Shown: in pieces, positions 24,359-32,185 of the stretch
Layout of the letters: each line of letters starts with the position of its first letter
How positions within the stretch are numbered: position 1 is the stretch's first letter
Source: Microbacteriaceae bacterium PS02066
GTDB taxonomy: Bacteria > Actinomycetota > Actinomycetes > Actinomycetales > Microbacteriaceae
Length of the DNA: 34,087 nt
Assembly: GCA_029959545.1 (NCBI GenBank)
Contig: JASCPH010000038.1
Span: 1 to 34,087, forward strand
Direction of reading: 5' to 3'
The notes under the pieces: model-generated
The model's input: only the letters and a program-made list of their open reading frames with translations
Database searches by the model: none
What the model was told of the DNA's origin: nothing
Program-made: the position numbers and the translations under genes

Positions 24359-25447
24359 GTGTCGAGGACCACGGACGCGATCGAAGCGGTTTCCCAGCGA
24401 CTGGATACGTTCTTCGGATCGCAGGAGCAGGCCGCGCGAGCGATGGGCCCCGACGCCCTCGCCTTCGTCGAAGACGTGCGCGACACCGTGACCGGCGGAA
24501 AGCGCCTGCGCGCGCGATTCTGTGTGACGGGTTGGCGCGCCGTCGCGGAGCGTGTCGACCCCGGCGCGACGCCGCCCGCAGCCGTCGTCGCGACCGCTGC
24601 GGCGCTGGAGATCTTCCAGGCCGCCGCCCTCGTGCACGACGACCTGATCGACAACTCGGACACCCGCCGCGGACGACCCTCCCTGCATCGCGCACTCCAG
24701 GCCCAGCACGTCGCCCGCTCGTGGGCGGGCGACGCCGCCGCCTTCGGTCGTTCGGCCGCCCTCCTCGGCGGCGATCTGCTGGTGGCCTTCAGCGACGACC
24801 TCCTCGAGGAGGGGCTGGCGCTCACGGACCATGCGGCCGCCGCGCGTGCCGAATACGCGCGGATGCGGCGCGACGTCACCATCGGGCAGTACCTCGACAT
24901 CGCCGAAGAGTCCGCGTTCGCGGTAGCCGACGACGCGACGCACGCCGATCGCGCGCTGCGCGTGGCCTCGCTCAAGTCGGCGCGCTACAGCGTGGAACAG
25001 CCGCTGCGCATCGGGGCGTCGCTGGCCGGCGCCGATCGGACGCAGCTCGACGCGTTGAGCGCGTTCGGACATCCGGTCGGAATGGCGTTCCAACTCCGCG
25101 ACGACGTGCTGGGAGTCTTCGGCGACGCCGCCGAGACCGGGAAACCCTCGGGCGACGACCTGCGCGAGGGCAAGCGCACCGTGCTCATCGCCTACGCCCG
25201 CGACGCGCTCGGGGCGGGCGCGCGACGCACCCTCGACGAACTCTTGGGCGATCCCGATCTCGACGAGCAGCAGATCGCGGCGTTGCAGCGCACCATCATC
25301 GACAGCGGCGCCGTCGATCGCGTCGAGCAGCTCATCACCGCCTATGTGCGCGAGGCGGACCGAGCCCTGTCGGCCGCCCCCTTGGCGAACGCGACGGTCG
25401 GCGAACTGCGCGATCTCGCGCGAGCCGCCACCGAGCGCCGCTCCTGA
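24359..25447 (+). CDS. Polyprenyl diphosphate synthase (trans-isoprenyl synthase)
   Basis: A 362-residue enzyme that elongates allylic diphosphates with isopentenyl diphosphate. The IPP-binding GGKRLR is at about 46-51. The first aspartate motif DDLID is at 94-98 in LVHDDLIDNSDTRRG. The second, DDVLG, is at 248-252 in FQLRDDVLGVFGD. Both motifs are intact. Product length (geranylgeranyl or longer) cannot be told here. It occupies the place of idsA2 in the mycobacterial order. It could supply menaquinone side chains, carotenoids or precursors for undecaprenyl phosphate. The start is GTG 24359, with a TAGGCT box six bases upstream and no ribosome binding site. It converges on the Rv2175c-type gene across a short hairpin. 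Confidence 0.9.
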   Translation: MSRTTDAIEAVSQRLDTFFGSQEQAARAMGPDALAFVEDVRDTVTGGKRLRARFCVTGWRAVAERVDPGATPPAAVVATAAALEIFQAAALVHDDLIDNSDTRRGRPSLHRALQAQHVARSWAGDAAAFGRSAALLGGDLLVAFSDDLLEEGLALTDHAAAARAEYARMRRDVTIGQYLDIAEESAFAVADDATHADRALRVASLKSARYSVEQPLRIGASLAGADRTQLDALSAFGHPVGMAFQLRDDVLGVFGDAAETGKPSGDDLREGKRTVLIAYARDALGAGARRTLDELLGDPDLDEQQIAALQRTIIDSGAVDRVEQLITAYVREADRALSAAPLANATVGELRDLARAATERRS

Positions 25448-25452
25448 GCGAG

Positions 25453-25469
25453 CCTCGCCTTAGGCGAGG
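25453..25469. terminator. Short hairpin between convergent stops
   Basis: CCTCGCC-TTA-GGCGAGG forms a 7-bp stem with a 3-base loop that contains the stop codon of the minus-strand gene. No T-run is present. It may be a weak bidirectional terminator. Confidence 0.4.
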
Positions 25470-25804
25470 GCGCGCGCGACGCGTCGCACTTCGCTCTTGC
25501 GCCCCTGCAGCAGTGACGTGATCGGCGCCTGCCCGATCGACTCCTCGTACGCGAGGAGCCAGTCGATGGCCTCGTCGTCGGTCAGTCCCGCGTCCCGCAG
25601 CGCGAAGATCGTGCCGCGCAGCGACGACAACGGCGCACCGTCGACGAAGAAGACGCTCGGCACACGGAAGGAGCCTTCACGACGCGACCCGATCAGATAG
25701 CCCTCATCGAGCAGACGCCGGACACGGCTCAGCGACTCGCCGGTCAGTTCGACCAGCTCGGGCAGTGCAAGCCATTCGGTGGGGACAGAGGTCTCAGAAC
25801 TCAC
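25460..25804 (-). CDS. Rv2175c family DNA-binding protein
   Basis: A 114-residue protein matching the actinobacterial Rv2175c family. The N-terminal helix-turn-helix (WLALPELVELTGESLSRVRRLLDEGYLIGSRR) is followed by the C-terminal part (LRGTIFALRDAGLTDDEAIDWLLAYEESIGQAPITSL). In M. tuberculosis the homologue binds DNA and is phosphorylated by the neighbouring kinase PknL. The same neighbourhood occurs here, with the PASTA kinase 1.2 kb away. The start is GTG at 25804-25802, preceded after exactly six bases by a GAACAT box, so it may be leaderless. The regulated genes are unknown. Confidence 0.88.
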   Translation of the reverse strand: MSSETSVPTEWLALPELVELTGESLSRVRRLLDEGYLIGSRREGSFRVPSVFFVDGAPLSSLRGTIFALRDAGLTDDEAIDWLLAYEESIGQAPITSLLQGRKSEVRRVARALA

Positions 25805-25810
25805 CCGTCC

Positions 25811-25816
25811 ATGTTC
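25811..25816 (-). promoter_or_regulatory. Possible -10 box of the Rv2175c-type gene
   Basis: GAACAT on the minus strand (A at position 2 and T at position 6) is six bases from the GTG start. It lacks the first T of TANNNT, so it is a weaker member of the leaderless set. Confidence 0.35.
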
Positions 25817-25894
25817 TCATCCGCACGCCGCGCGCCGTGCGGCGCATGCGCCGAAAGATGGGAGAGATCTCATCTGTCACACCCGTCACTTCCG

Positions 25895-25923
25895 TTGACC
25901 TGGGTATACACGCGTGTCAGGGT
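25895..25923 (+). promoter_or_regulatory. Possible promoter with central palindrome for the LysM hydrolase gene
   Basis: TTGACC (25895-25900) and CAGGGT (25918-25923) are spaced by 17 bases. The spacer contains the perfect palindrome ACACGCGTGT (25908-25917), directly abutting the -10 box, as a repressor site would. GTATAC (25904-25909) overlaps it. The 152-base gap from the Rv2175c-type gene otherwise shows only that gene's own start region. Confidence 0.45.
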
Positions 25924-25956
25924 GGCGGAACCCCGGATGTGAAAGAGAGGACGACC

Positions 25957-26910
25957 ATGCTCGTGGACGTCTCCCCCCACCCGCGCGCCGTCATCGGCGC
26001 CTCCGCCCTCGTGAGCGCGGTCGCGCTCACCCTGATCGCCGCGCCCGCGCACGCGTCCACGACGGAGCAGTCGCGTCTGGGCGCGCCGCGCCCGGCCCAG
26101 ACGCCGCCGGCGAGCACGCACACCGTCGCGGCCGGAGAGTCCGTCGCGGCGATCGCCGCGCGTTACGGACTCGCCACAGCCGACGTGCTCTCGTGGAACG
26201 GCCTGTCGTGGGAGAACTCGCTCATCCGCCCCGGCCAGGTACTGACCCTCGTCGCGCCGACCGCACCCGCACCCGCAACCGCTGCCGCACCGGCGCCCGC
26301 TGTCGGAGCCTCTTACACGGTCGTCGCCGGCGACACGATCAGCGGGATCGCAGGGCGCCACGGGGTCACGGCGGGGGCGGTCCTCGCCGCCAATGGCCTC
26401 ACCTGGGACTCGATCATCTACCCGGGCCAGACGATCACCGTGCCGGCCGTCGCCGCATCCGCGCCTGCGCCTGCACCGGCCGCCGCGGCCGGTGCAGGCC
26501 TGGAGCTGGACGCGGAGCAGTCCGAGAACGCGCGCACCATCATCCGCATCGGCCGCGAGCTGGGTGTTCCCGAGCGCGGGATCGCCATCGCGCTGGGCAC
26601 CGCCATGCAGGAGTCGTGGCTGCGCAACCTCGACTGGGGTGACCGCGACTCGCAGGGCCTGTTCCAGCAGCGTCCCTCCACCGGGTGGGGCACGGTGGAG
26701 CAGGTGCGGGATGCGGAGCGCGCAGCCCGTGCGTTCTTCGGCGGCCCCGCCGACCCCAACGGCACTCGCACCCGCGGCCTCCTGGACATCCCCGGCTGGG
26801 AGTCGATGACATACGCGGACGCCGCACAGGCGGTGCAGATCTCGGCGTATCCGGATCGTTACGCCCGATGGGAGCAGCCTTCTCTCGCCTGGCTGGCCGC
26901 CCTCGGGTAG
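25957..26910 (+). CDS. Secreted LysM protein with lytic transglycosylase-like domain
   Basis: A 317-residue secreted protein. The signal peptide (about 1-33) ends at APAHA-S. Two LysM peptidoglycan-binding modules (about 53-99 and 118-163) are separated and followed by Ala/Pro linkers. The C-terminal domain (about 183-317) resembles actinobacterial transglycosylase-like domains: GIAIALGTAMQESWLRN, with Glu219 as the candidate catalytic acid, then SQGLFQQRPSTGWGTVEQV. It probably remodels peptidoglycan; a purely structural role is possible. The ATG at 25957 has AGAGAGG six bases upstream; the frame is open earlier but the signal peptide fixes this start. It lies between the Rv2175c-type gene and the PASTA kinase. 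Confidence 0.88.
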   Translation: MLVDVSPHPRAVIGASALVSAVALTLIAAPAHASTTEQSRLGAPRPAQTPPASTHTVAAGESVAAIAARYGLATADVLSWNGLSWENSLIRPGQVLTLVAPTAPAPATAAAPAPAVGASYTVVAGDTISGIAGRHGVTAGAVLAANGLTWDSIIYPGQTITVPAVAASAPAPAPAAAAGAGLELDAEQSENARTIIRIGRELGVPERGIAIALGTAMQESWLRNLDWGDRDSQGLFQQRPSTGWGTVEQVRDAERAARAFFGGPADPNGTRTRGLLDIPGWESMTYADAAQAVQISAYPDRYARWEQPSLAWLAALG

Positions 26911-26966
26911 CGCACGACGGCGGGATCAGCGGTGAGCCGCTGCCGGAGCTCACAGCGACCGCTCCG

Positions 26967-26972
26967 TAGACT
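26967..26972 (+). promoter_or_regulatory. -10 box of the PASTA kinase gene, leaderless-type spacing
   Basis: TAGACT is followed by six bases (CTCACC) and then the GTG at 26979. No Shine-Dalgarno is present. Confidence 0.5.
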
Positions 26973-26978
26973 CTCACC

Positions 26979-28919
26979 GTGAGCACGAGCCAGCGCACCG
27001 ACCCGCTGATCGGCCGTCTCGTCGACGGCCGGTACCGCGTGCGCTCGCGCATCGCCCGCGGCGGCATGGCGACCGTGTACGTCGCGACCGATCTGCGCCT
27101 GGAACGGCGCGTGGCCCTCAAGGTCATGCACGGGCACCTCAGCGACGACACCGTCTTCCAGAGTCGGTTCATCCAGGAGGCGCGGGCGGCCGCACGCCTC
27201 GCCGACCCGCACGTGGTTAACGTGTTCGACCAGGGTCAGGACAGCGACATGGCGTACCTCGTCATGGAGTACCTGCCGGGCATCACGCTGCGAGAGCTCA
27301 TGAAGGAGCAGCGCCGCATCCCGGTCCCGCAGACCATCACCATCATGGATGCGGTGCTCTCAGGTCTGGCCGCGGCGCACCGCGCCGGCATCGTGCACCG
27401 CGACGTCAAGCCCGAGAACGTGCTTCTGGCCGAGGACGGTCGCATCAAGATCGGCGACTTCGGTCTCGCCCGCGCCACCACGGCGAACACGGCGAGCGGT
27501 CAGATGCTGCTCGGGACGATCGCGTATCTCGCGCCCGAGCTCGTCACCCGCGGCAGCGCCGACGCCCGCAGCGACATCTACGCGCTCGGCATCCTTCTCT
27601 ACGAGATGCTCACCGGCGAACAGCCGTACAAGGGCGAGCAGCCCATGCAGATCGCCTACCAGCACGCCACCGATTCCGTCCCCCGCCCGAGCGTCAAGAA
27701 CCCGGCCGTGCCGGAGCAGCTCGACGAGCTGGTGCTGTGGGCGACGGAGCGCTCCCCCGACGCGCGACCTGTCGACGCGGATCAGATGCTGCAGCGCCTG
27801 CGCGAGATCGAGCGCGAGCTGGGCATCGCCCCCCAGGTCGCGCGCACGCTCGCGGTCGGCACGGCCGTGATCGATGACCGCCTGGACTCCGGCGAGCTGA
27901 CCAAGGCCCTCCCGCTCGGCGGCACCGGTCCCACCGCCGTCGCGGAGGACGTCGACAACGCCACGCTCCTGCGCCAGCGTGCCCGCCGACGGTCGGCGAA
28001 GGGCGCGTGGCTGCTGACGCTCGTCGTGCTGCTGGCAGCACTCGCGGGCGGGATCGGCTGGTGGTTCGGCTCCGGACCGGGCTCGCTCGTGGCCGTCCCT
28101 GCGCTGGAGGGGCAGACCTTCGAAGCCGCCCAAGCAGAGATCGTCGACCGAGGTTTGCGCGTCGAACGCGCGGACGAGTACAGCTTCGACGTCGAGGCGG
28201 GCACGGTCATCCGCACCGAGCCCGGAAGCGGTGAACGCGTCGAGAAGGACTCGCTCGTGCGCGTGGTCATGTCGCAGGGCCCCCAGCCGCACGACGTCGG
28301 CGCGTTGGCGGGGATGACGTTGGATGCGGCGACCGCCGCGATGCAGCAGGTTCGCGTCACCGTCGGCGACCCGCAGTACGTGTTCACGGATGCGCCCGAC
28401 GGCACGGTCGTCGCCGCGGCCGTCTCCCCCGCCGCCGGCGGCGACGCGATCGACTGCTCGAACGGCTGCACCCTGCACGAGGGCGACGGGGCGAGCTTCA
28501 CCGTCTCGCGCGGCCCGGTGCCTGGCGTCGCGGGGATGAGCGTGTCCGACGCGACCAAGACTCTCACGGCCGTCGGGCTGTCCGTGTCCAGCGACAGCGC
28601 CTCGCAGACGAGCGAAACGATCGACGAGGGTCGCGTGATCGGGATCTCCGCCCGTGACGGCGGCGGCGACTGGCGTCCCAATGACACGGTGCAGCTGATC
28701 ATCTCGGAGGGCCCACCCCTGTTCCCCGTGCCCAACGTGGTGGGGATGACGTTGAGCGAGGCGAAGAAGACGCTCGAAGCGGCCGGGTTCAAGGCGAAGT
28801 ACGCGGGCTACTGGGATGCGGCTCCGAACGTGGCGAAGGTCGTATCGCAGGATCCGACCGACGAGGAGAAGATCCGCAAGAACGCCAACGTGAGCCTCGT
28901 CCTCAGCCTCACCGGCTGA
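26979..28919 (+). CDS. PASTA-domain serine/threonine protein kinase (PknL/PknB-like)
   Basis: A 646-residue transmembrane Hanks-type kinase. The kinase domain (about 14-280) has the glycine loop ARGGMATVYVA, ATP lysine Lys48 (VALKVM), catalytic HRDVKPEN (Asp142), DFG (160-162) and an activation loop rich in Thr/Ser before GTIAYLAPE. A basic juxtamembrane stretch leads to one membrane span (about 342-364). Four PASTA repeats follow outside, the last opening with VPNVVGMTLSEAKKTL; these bind muropeptides or lipid II in relatives. A CSNGC pair in the third repeat region could form a disulfide. The start is GTG 26979 with leaderless spacing. By synteny with the Rv2175c-type gene and aroG it matches PknL; PknB-like roles in growth control are equally possible. 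Confidence 0.93.
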   Translation: MSTSQRTDPLIGRLVDGRYRVRSRIARGGMATVYVATDLRLERRVALKVMHGHLSDDTVFQSRFIQEARAAARLADPHVVNVFDQGQDSDMAYLVMEYLPGITLRELMKEQRRIPVPQTITIMDAVLSGLAAAHRAGIVHRDVKPENVLLAEDGRIKIGDFGLARATTANTASGQMLLGTIAYLAPELVTRGSADARSDIYALGILLYEMLTGEQPYKGEQPMQIAYQHATDSVPRPSVKNPAVPEQLDELVLWATERSPDARPVDADQMLQRLREIERELGIAPQVARTLAVGTAVIDDRLDSGELTKALPLGGTGPTAVAEDVDNATLLRQRARRRSAKGAWLLTLVVLLAALAGGIGWWFGSGPGSLVAVPALEGQTFEAAQAEIVDRGLRVERADEYSFDVEAGTVIRTEPGSGERVEKDSLVRVVMSQGPQPHDVGALAGMTLDAATAAMQQVRVTVGDPQYVFTDAPDGTVVAAAVSPAAGGDAIDCSNGCTLHEGDGASFTVSRGPVPGVAGMSVSDATKTLTAVGLSVSSDSASQTSETIDEGRVIGISARDGGGDWRPNDTVQLIISEGPPLFPVPNVVGMTLSEAKKTLEAAGFKAKYAGYWDAAPNVAKVVSQDPTDEEKIRKNANVSLVLSLTG

Positions 28920-28949
28920 GTCCGAACACCGCCCCCTTCACACGAAACG

Positions 28950-28985
28950 CGAGAGCCGCCCGGCACGGATGCGGGGCGGCTCTCG
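28950..28985. terminator. Bidirectional hairpin between kinase and aroG genes
   Basis: A perfect 12-bp stem (28950-28961 with 28974-28985) is extended, beyond a G-G mismatch, by an inner GCA-N4-TGC. It sits between convergent stops at 28919 and 28997. There is no long T-run, but its position and strength fit termination from both sides. Confidence 0.7.
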
Positions 28986-28996
28986 ACGTTCGGGGC

Positions 28997-30334
28997 TCAG
29001 CGCTTCTCGAGCTCCTCCGCCACGAGGAAGGCGAGCTCCAGGCTCTGCATGTGGTTCAGGCGAGGATCGCACAGGCTCTCGTAGCGGGTCGCCAGCGTGG
29101 CCTCGTCGATCATCTCCGAGCCGCCCAGGCACTCGGTCACGTCGTCACCGGTGAGCTCGACGTGGATGCCGCCCGGGTGCGTGCCCGTCGCACGGTGAGC
29201 CTCGAAGAACCCGCGCACCTCGTCGACGACGTCGTCGAAGCGACGCGTCTTGTAGCCGGTGGGCGTCGTGATGCCGTTGCCGTGCATCGGGTCGGTGACC
29301 CACAGCGGGGTCGCACCGGCATCCTTCACGGCCTCCAACAGCGGCGGCAGTGCGTCGCGGATCTTGCCCGCGCCCATTCGCGTGATGAAGGTGAGGCGGC
29401 CCGGCTCGCGCTCGGGGTCGAGCTTGTCGATGAGTGCCAGCGCGGTCTCGGGCGTCGTCGACGGGCCGAGCTTCACGCCGATGGGATTGCGGATCTTCGA
29501 GAAGTAGTCGACGTGCGCGCCGTCGAGATCGCGCGTGCGCTCCCCGATCCACAGGAAGTGGGCCGACGTGTTGTACGGTGTGCCCGTGCGGGAGTCGATG
29601 CGGGTCAGGGGTCGCTCGTAGTCCATGAGCAGACCTTCGTGGCCCGTGTAGAACTCGACGTGTCGCAGCTCGTCGAAGTCGGCTCCGGCGGCCTCCATGA
29701 ACTTGATGGCGCGGTCGATCTCCGCCGCCAGGCCCTCGTAGCGCTGGTTGGCCGGGTTCTCCGCGAAGCCGCGGTTCCAGCTGTGGACCTCGCGCAGATC
29801 GGCGAACCCGCCCTGCGTGAAGGCGCGGATGAGGTTCAGTGTCGAGGCGGCCGTGTGGTACGCCTTCTCGAGCCGTCGAGGATCGGCGGTTCGCGAACCC
29901 TCCGTGAAGTCGTAGCCGTTCACGATGTCGCCGCGGTACGCCGGCAGCGTCACGTCGCCGCGCGTCTCGGTGTCGCTCGAGCGCGGCTTGGCGAACTGCC
30001 CCGCCATGCGCCCCATCTTCACGACCGGCATGGACGCGCCGTACGTCAGCACCACCGCCATCTGCAGCAGCGTCTTGATGCGGTTGCGGATCTGCTCGGC
30101 CGTGGCACCGGCGAACGTCTCGGCGCAGTCGCCGCCCTGCAGAAGGAAGGCGCGCCCGGATGCGGCCGTCGCGAGGCGCTCGCGGAGGCGGTCCACCTCA
30201 CCCGCGAAGACGAGGGGCGGGAGGGTGGCGAGTTCGGCCGAGACGGCCGCGACAGCGTCCGCGTCGGGCCAGGAGGGCTGCTGCTTGATCGGCAGTGAGC
30301 GCCAGTGATCGAGCGGGTCCAAGCTGTGGGGCAT
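28997..30334 (-). CDS. aroG: 3-deoxy-7-phosphoheptulonate synthase, class II
   Basis: A 445-residue enzyme catalysing the first step of the shikimate pathway: phosphoenolpyruvate plus erythrose 4-phosphate to DAHP. Class II hallmarks are LLQGGDCAETF (metal-ligand Cys70), KMGRMAGQFAKPRSSDTE (106-123), GFAENPANQRYEGL, and the C-terminal HGNGITTPTGYKTR and GGIHVELTGDDVTECLGG motifs. No chorismate mutase domain is fused. The ATG start (30334-30332) has no ribosome binding site; a TAGACT box lies exactly six bases upstream, inside the end of plsC. It therefore probably has its own leaderless promoter as well as any read-through from plsC. The same kinase-aroG order exists in mycobacteria. Confidence 0.97.
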   Translation of the reverse strand: MPHSLDPLDHWRSLPIKQQPSWPDADAVAAVSAELATLPPLVFAGEVDRLRERLATAASGRAFLLQGGDCAETFAGATAEQIRNRIKTLLQMAVVLTYGASMPVVKMGRMAGQFAKPRSSDTETRGDVTLPAYRGDIVNGYDFTEGSRTADPRRLEKAYHTAASTLNLIRAFTQGGFADLREVHSWNRGFAENPANQRYEGLAAEIDRAIKFMEAAGADFDELRHVEFYTGHEGLLMDYERPLTRIDSRTGTPYNTSAHFLWIGERTRDLDGAHVDYFSKIRNPIGVKLGPSTTPETALALIDKLDPEREPGRLTFITRMGAGKIRDALPPLLEAVKDAGATPLWVTDPMHGNGITTPTGYKTRRFDDVVDEVRGFFEAHRATGTHPGGIHVELTGDDVTECLGGSEMIDEATLATRYESLCDPRLNHMQSLELAFLVAEELEKR

Positions 30335-30338
30335 TCGC

Positions 30339-31061
30339 TCAGTCTAGCGACGCCGCGGGCGTGTCGATCCCGTGCGTCGAGGACGCCGCCAGCCGGTCCT
30401 TGACCGTGGAGGCGTAGACGTCGTCGTAACGCTGCGCGCCCAGGCGCTGCAACGCGACCATGATCTCGTCCGTGACCGAGCGCAGGACGTAACGGTCGCC
30501 CTCCATGCCCGCGAACCGGGAGAAGTCGAGCGGTTCGCCGATCACGATGCCGACGCGGCCGATGCGCGGGAGTCGCTGACCGATCGGCATGACCGTATCG
30601 GTGTCCACCATGACGACCGGCACGACGGGAACGCGGGCTTCGAGCGCCATGCGGGCGATTCCCGTGCGCCCGCGGTACAGCCGCCCGTCGGGGCTGCGCG
30701 TGCCCTCCGGGTAGATGCCCAGGAGGTCACCTCGTCCGAGCACCTGCAGACCCGTGTTGAGCGAGCCCTCCGAGGCCTTGCCGCCCGATCGGTCGATCGG
30801 GATCTGTCCGGTCGCCTTGAAGAACACGCGCGTCGCCCAGCCCTTGAGGCCGCGGCCGGTGAAGTAATCGCTCTTGGCGAGGAAGGTCATCGGCCGATCG
30901 ATCATGAGCGGCAGGAAGATGGAATCGGCGAAGGAGAGATGGTTGCTGGCGAGAATGGCTGCGCCGTCGGCCGGGATGTTGCGCCGACCCACGATCCACG
31001 GCCGGAAGATCGCCTTCACGATCGGTCCGATCACGATGTACTTCATCAGCCAGTAGAACAT
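30339..31061 (-). CDS. 1-acyl-sn-glycerol-3-phosphate acyltransferase (PlsC family)
   Basis: A 240-residue membrane-associated acyltransferase of the LPLAT family that makes phosphatidate from lysophosphatidate or acylates a related acceptor. The catalytic NHLSFAD (40-46, the H-x4-D motif) and the phosphate-binding YPEGTRS (117-123) are intact. A hydrophobic N terminus (about 1-22) probably associates with the membrane. The acceptor cannot be proven from sequence. The ATG (31061) is two bases after the sugar kinase stop, so the two are co-transcribed. The last codons contain the aroG -10 box. Confidence 0.92.
   Translation of the reverse strand: MFYWLMKYIVIGPIVKAIFRPWIVGRRNIPADGAAILASNHLSFADSIFLPLMIDRPMTFLAKSDYFTGRGLKGWATRVFFKATGQIPIDRSGGKASEGSLNTGLQVLGRGDLLGIYPEGTRSPDGRLYRGRTGIARMALEARVPVVPVVMVDTDTVMPIGQRLPRIGRVGIVIGEPLDFSRFAGMEGDRYVLRSVTDEIMVALQRLGAQRYDDVYASTVKDRLAASSTHGIDTPAASLD
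30341..30346 (-). promoter_or_regulatory. -10 box of aroG inside the end of plsC, leaderless-type spacing
   Basis: TAGACT on the minus strand, spanning the final Leu-Asp codons and stop of plsC, is six bases from the aroG ATG. A TCGACA -35-like box lies 15 bases upstream, a little close. Confidence 0.5.
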
Positions 31062-31063
31062 TG

Positions 31064-32014
31064 TCAGCCCCCTGCGACCGCCCGACGTCGAGCCAGATCC
31101 GCGACGCCGATGACGCCGGCGTCGTTCGTGAGACGGGCCACCTGGAAATCGGCGACCGGACGATAACCATACGCGGGCATCGCGGCGGCGAAAGCCTCCC
31201 GCATCGGCTCCAGCAACACGTCGCCGAGCTGGGACACTCCCCCGCCGATGACGAAACGTTCCGGGTCGAGGATCGCGGCGAGCCCGCCGCAGGCCGTTCC
31301 GACGGCCACAGCGATGCGCCGCAGCGCCTCGAGCGCGCCGGGGTCGCCGTCCTGGACGAGGCGCGAGATGGCGGCACCGGTGAGCCCGCCCTGCTCACGG
31401 GACGCCGCGGCCAGGCGGGCCCCGATGCCGAACTCCGCGTCCACGGCGATCTCGCGCGCTTCGAGCTGGAGAGCGCGACCCGATCCGTACACCTCGAGGC
31501 AACCGCGCTGGCCGCATCCGCACGTGCGTCCCTCGGGGACCAGACGCATGTGGCCGAGCTCGGCGGCCACGCCGTGACCGCCCGAGAGCAGATTGCCGTC
31601 CACGACGACGGCACCGCCGACACCCGTTCCCAGCGTGAGCATGACGACGTCGCGCAGATCCTCGCCGGCACCGAAGCGGTACTCCGCCCAGCCGGCCGCG
31701 TTCGCATCGTTCTCGATGTGCACGCGCGCGCCCGTACGCTGCTCGATCCGCTCGCGCAGCGGTTCGTCGCGCCAGGCGATGTTGGGCGCGAAGTAGACGG
31801 TCGAACGCCCCCGGTCGATGAAGCCCGCCGCGGCCACACCGGCCACGAGCTGCTCGCCCGCAGACAGCTCCGTGATCATCTGCCCCACGGCGACCTCGAT
31901 GCCCGCCACATCCGTGGGGGTCGCGACGCGCGCTCTGCGAACGATCGTGCCGTGCTCGTCGACCACGCCACCGGCGATCTTCGTTCCGCCGATGTCGATT
32001 CCCACTGCGAACAC
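31064..32014 (-). CDS. ROK family sugar kinase, probable glucokinase
   Basis: A 316-residue cytoplasmic sugar kinase. The phosphate-binding loop GIDIGGTK is at 5-12. The sugar-binding and catalytic ENDANAA (Asp103 as base) is at 101-107, followed by TLGTGVGGA (127-135). The ROK zinc site has His155 in ELGHM plus CGCGQRGC (Cys165, Cys167, Cys172), ending in Glu174. It best fits ATP- or polyphosphate-independent glucokinases of actinobacteria, but other sugars are possible. The frame is open far upstream; the GTG at 32014 is chosen because the conserved N terminus starts there and GAAGGGA lies about seven bases before it. It is divergent from fadD. Confidence 0.92.
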   Translation of the reverse strand: MFAVGIDIGGTKIAGGVVDEHGTIVRRARVATPTDVAGIEVAVGQMITELSAGEQLVAGVAAAGFIDRGRSTVYFAPNIAWRDEPLRERIEQRTGARVHIENDANAAGWAEYRFGAGEDLRDVVMLTLGTGVGGAVVVDGNLLSGGHGVAAELGHMRLVPEGRTCGCGQRGCLEVYGSGRALQLEAREIAVDAEFGIGARLAAASREQGGLTGAAISRLVQDGDPGALEALRRIAVAVGTACGGLAAILDPERFVIGGGVSQLGDVLLEPMREAFAAAMPAYGYRPVADFQVARLTNDAGVIGVADLARRRAVAGG

Positions 32015-32045
32015 TGTCGTCCCTTCGTCCGGTAAGGCCTCCAGA

Positions 32046-32051
32046 AGCTTA
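32046..32051 (-). promoter_or_regulatory. Possible -10 box of the glucokinase-plsC unit
   Basis: TAAGCT on the minus strand predicts a start near 32039, a leader of about 25 bases including the ribosome binding site. The -35 is poor. Confidence 0.35.
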
Positions 32052-32090
32052 GTCGGCGCAGGGCAGGCCGCCTTCCGCAGGGCCGGAACA

Positions 32091-32142
32091 AGTCGTCGCG
32101 ACTGCCGCAACGGTGGGACTGAGTTCCAGGCATGCGTAGACT
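32091..32142 (+). promoter_or_regulatory. Possible fadD promoter and upstream inverted repeat
   Basis: TAGACT (32137-32142) predicts a start near 32149, with a 37-base leader that includes GAAGGAG. Further upstream, AGTCG-TCG-CGACT (32091-32103) is a short inverted repeat that could bind a regulator of the divergent genes. Confidence 0.35.
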
Positions 32143-32185
32143 TGCGTCTCATAGCAACCCGTCCGGTACCGAAGGAGCTGCCGAC

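Noticed and set aside
25805..25956. A c-di-AMP (ydaO) type riboswitch before the wall hydrolase gene
   Set aside because: Such switches precede some actinobacterial wall hydrolases, but the predicted leader is under 30 bases and none of the conserved pairings fit.
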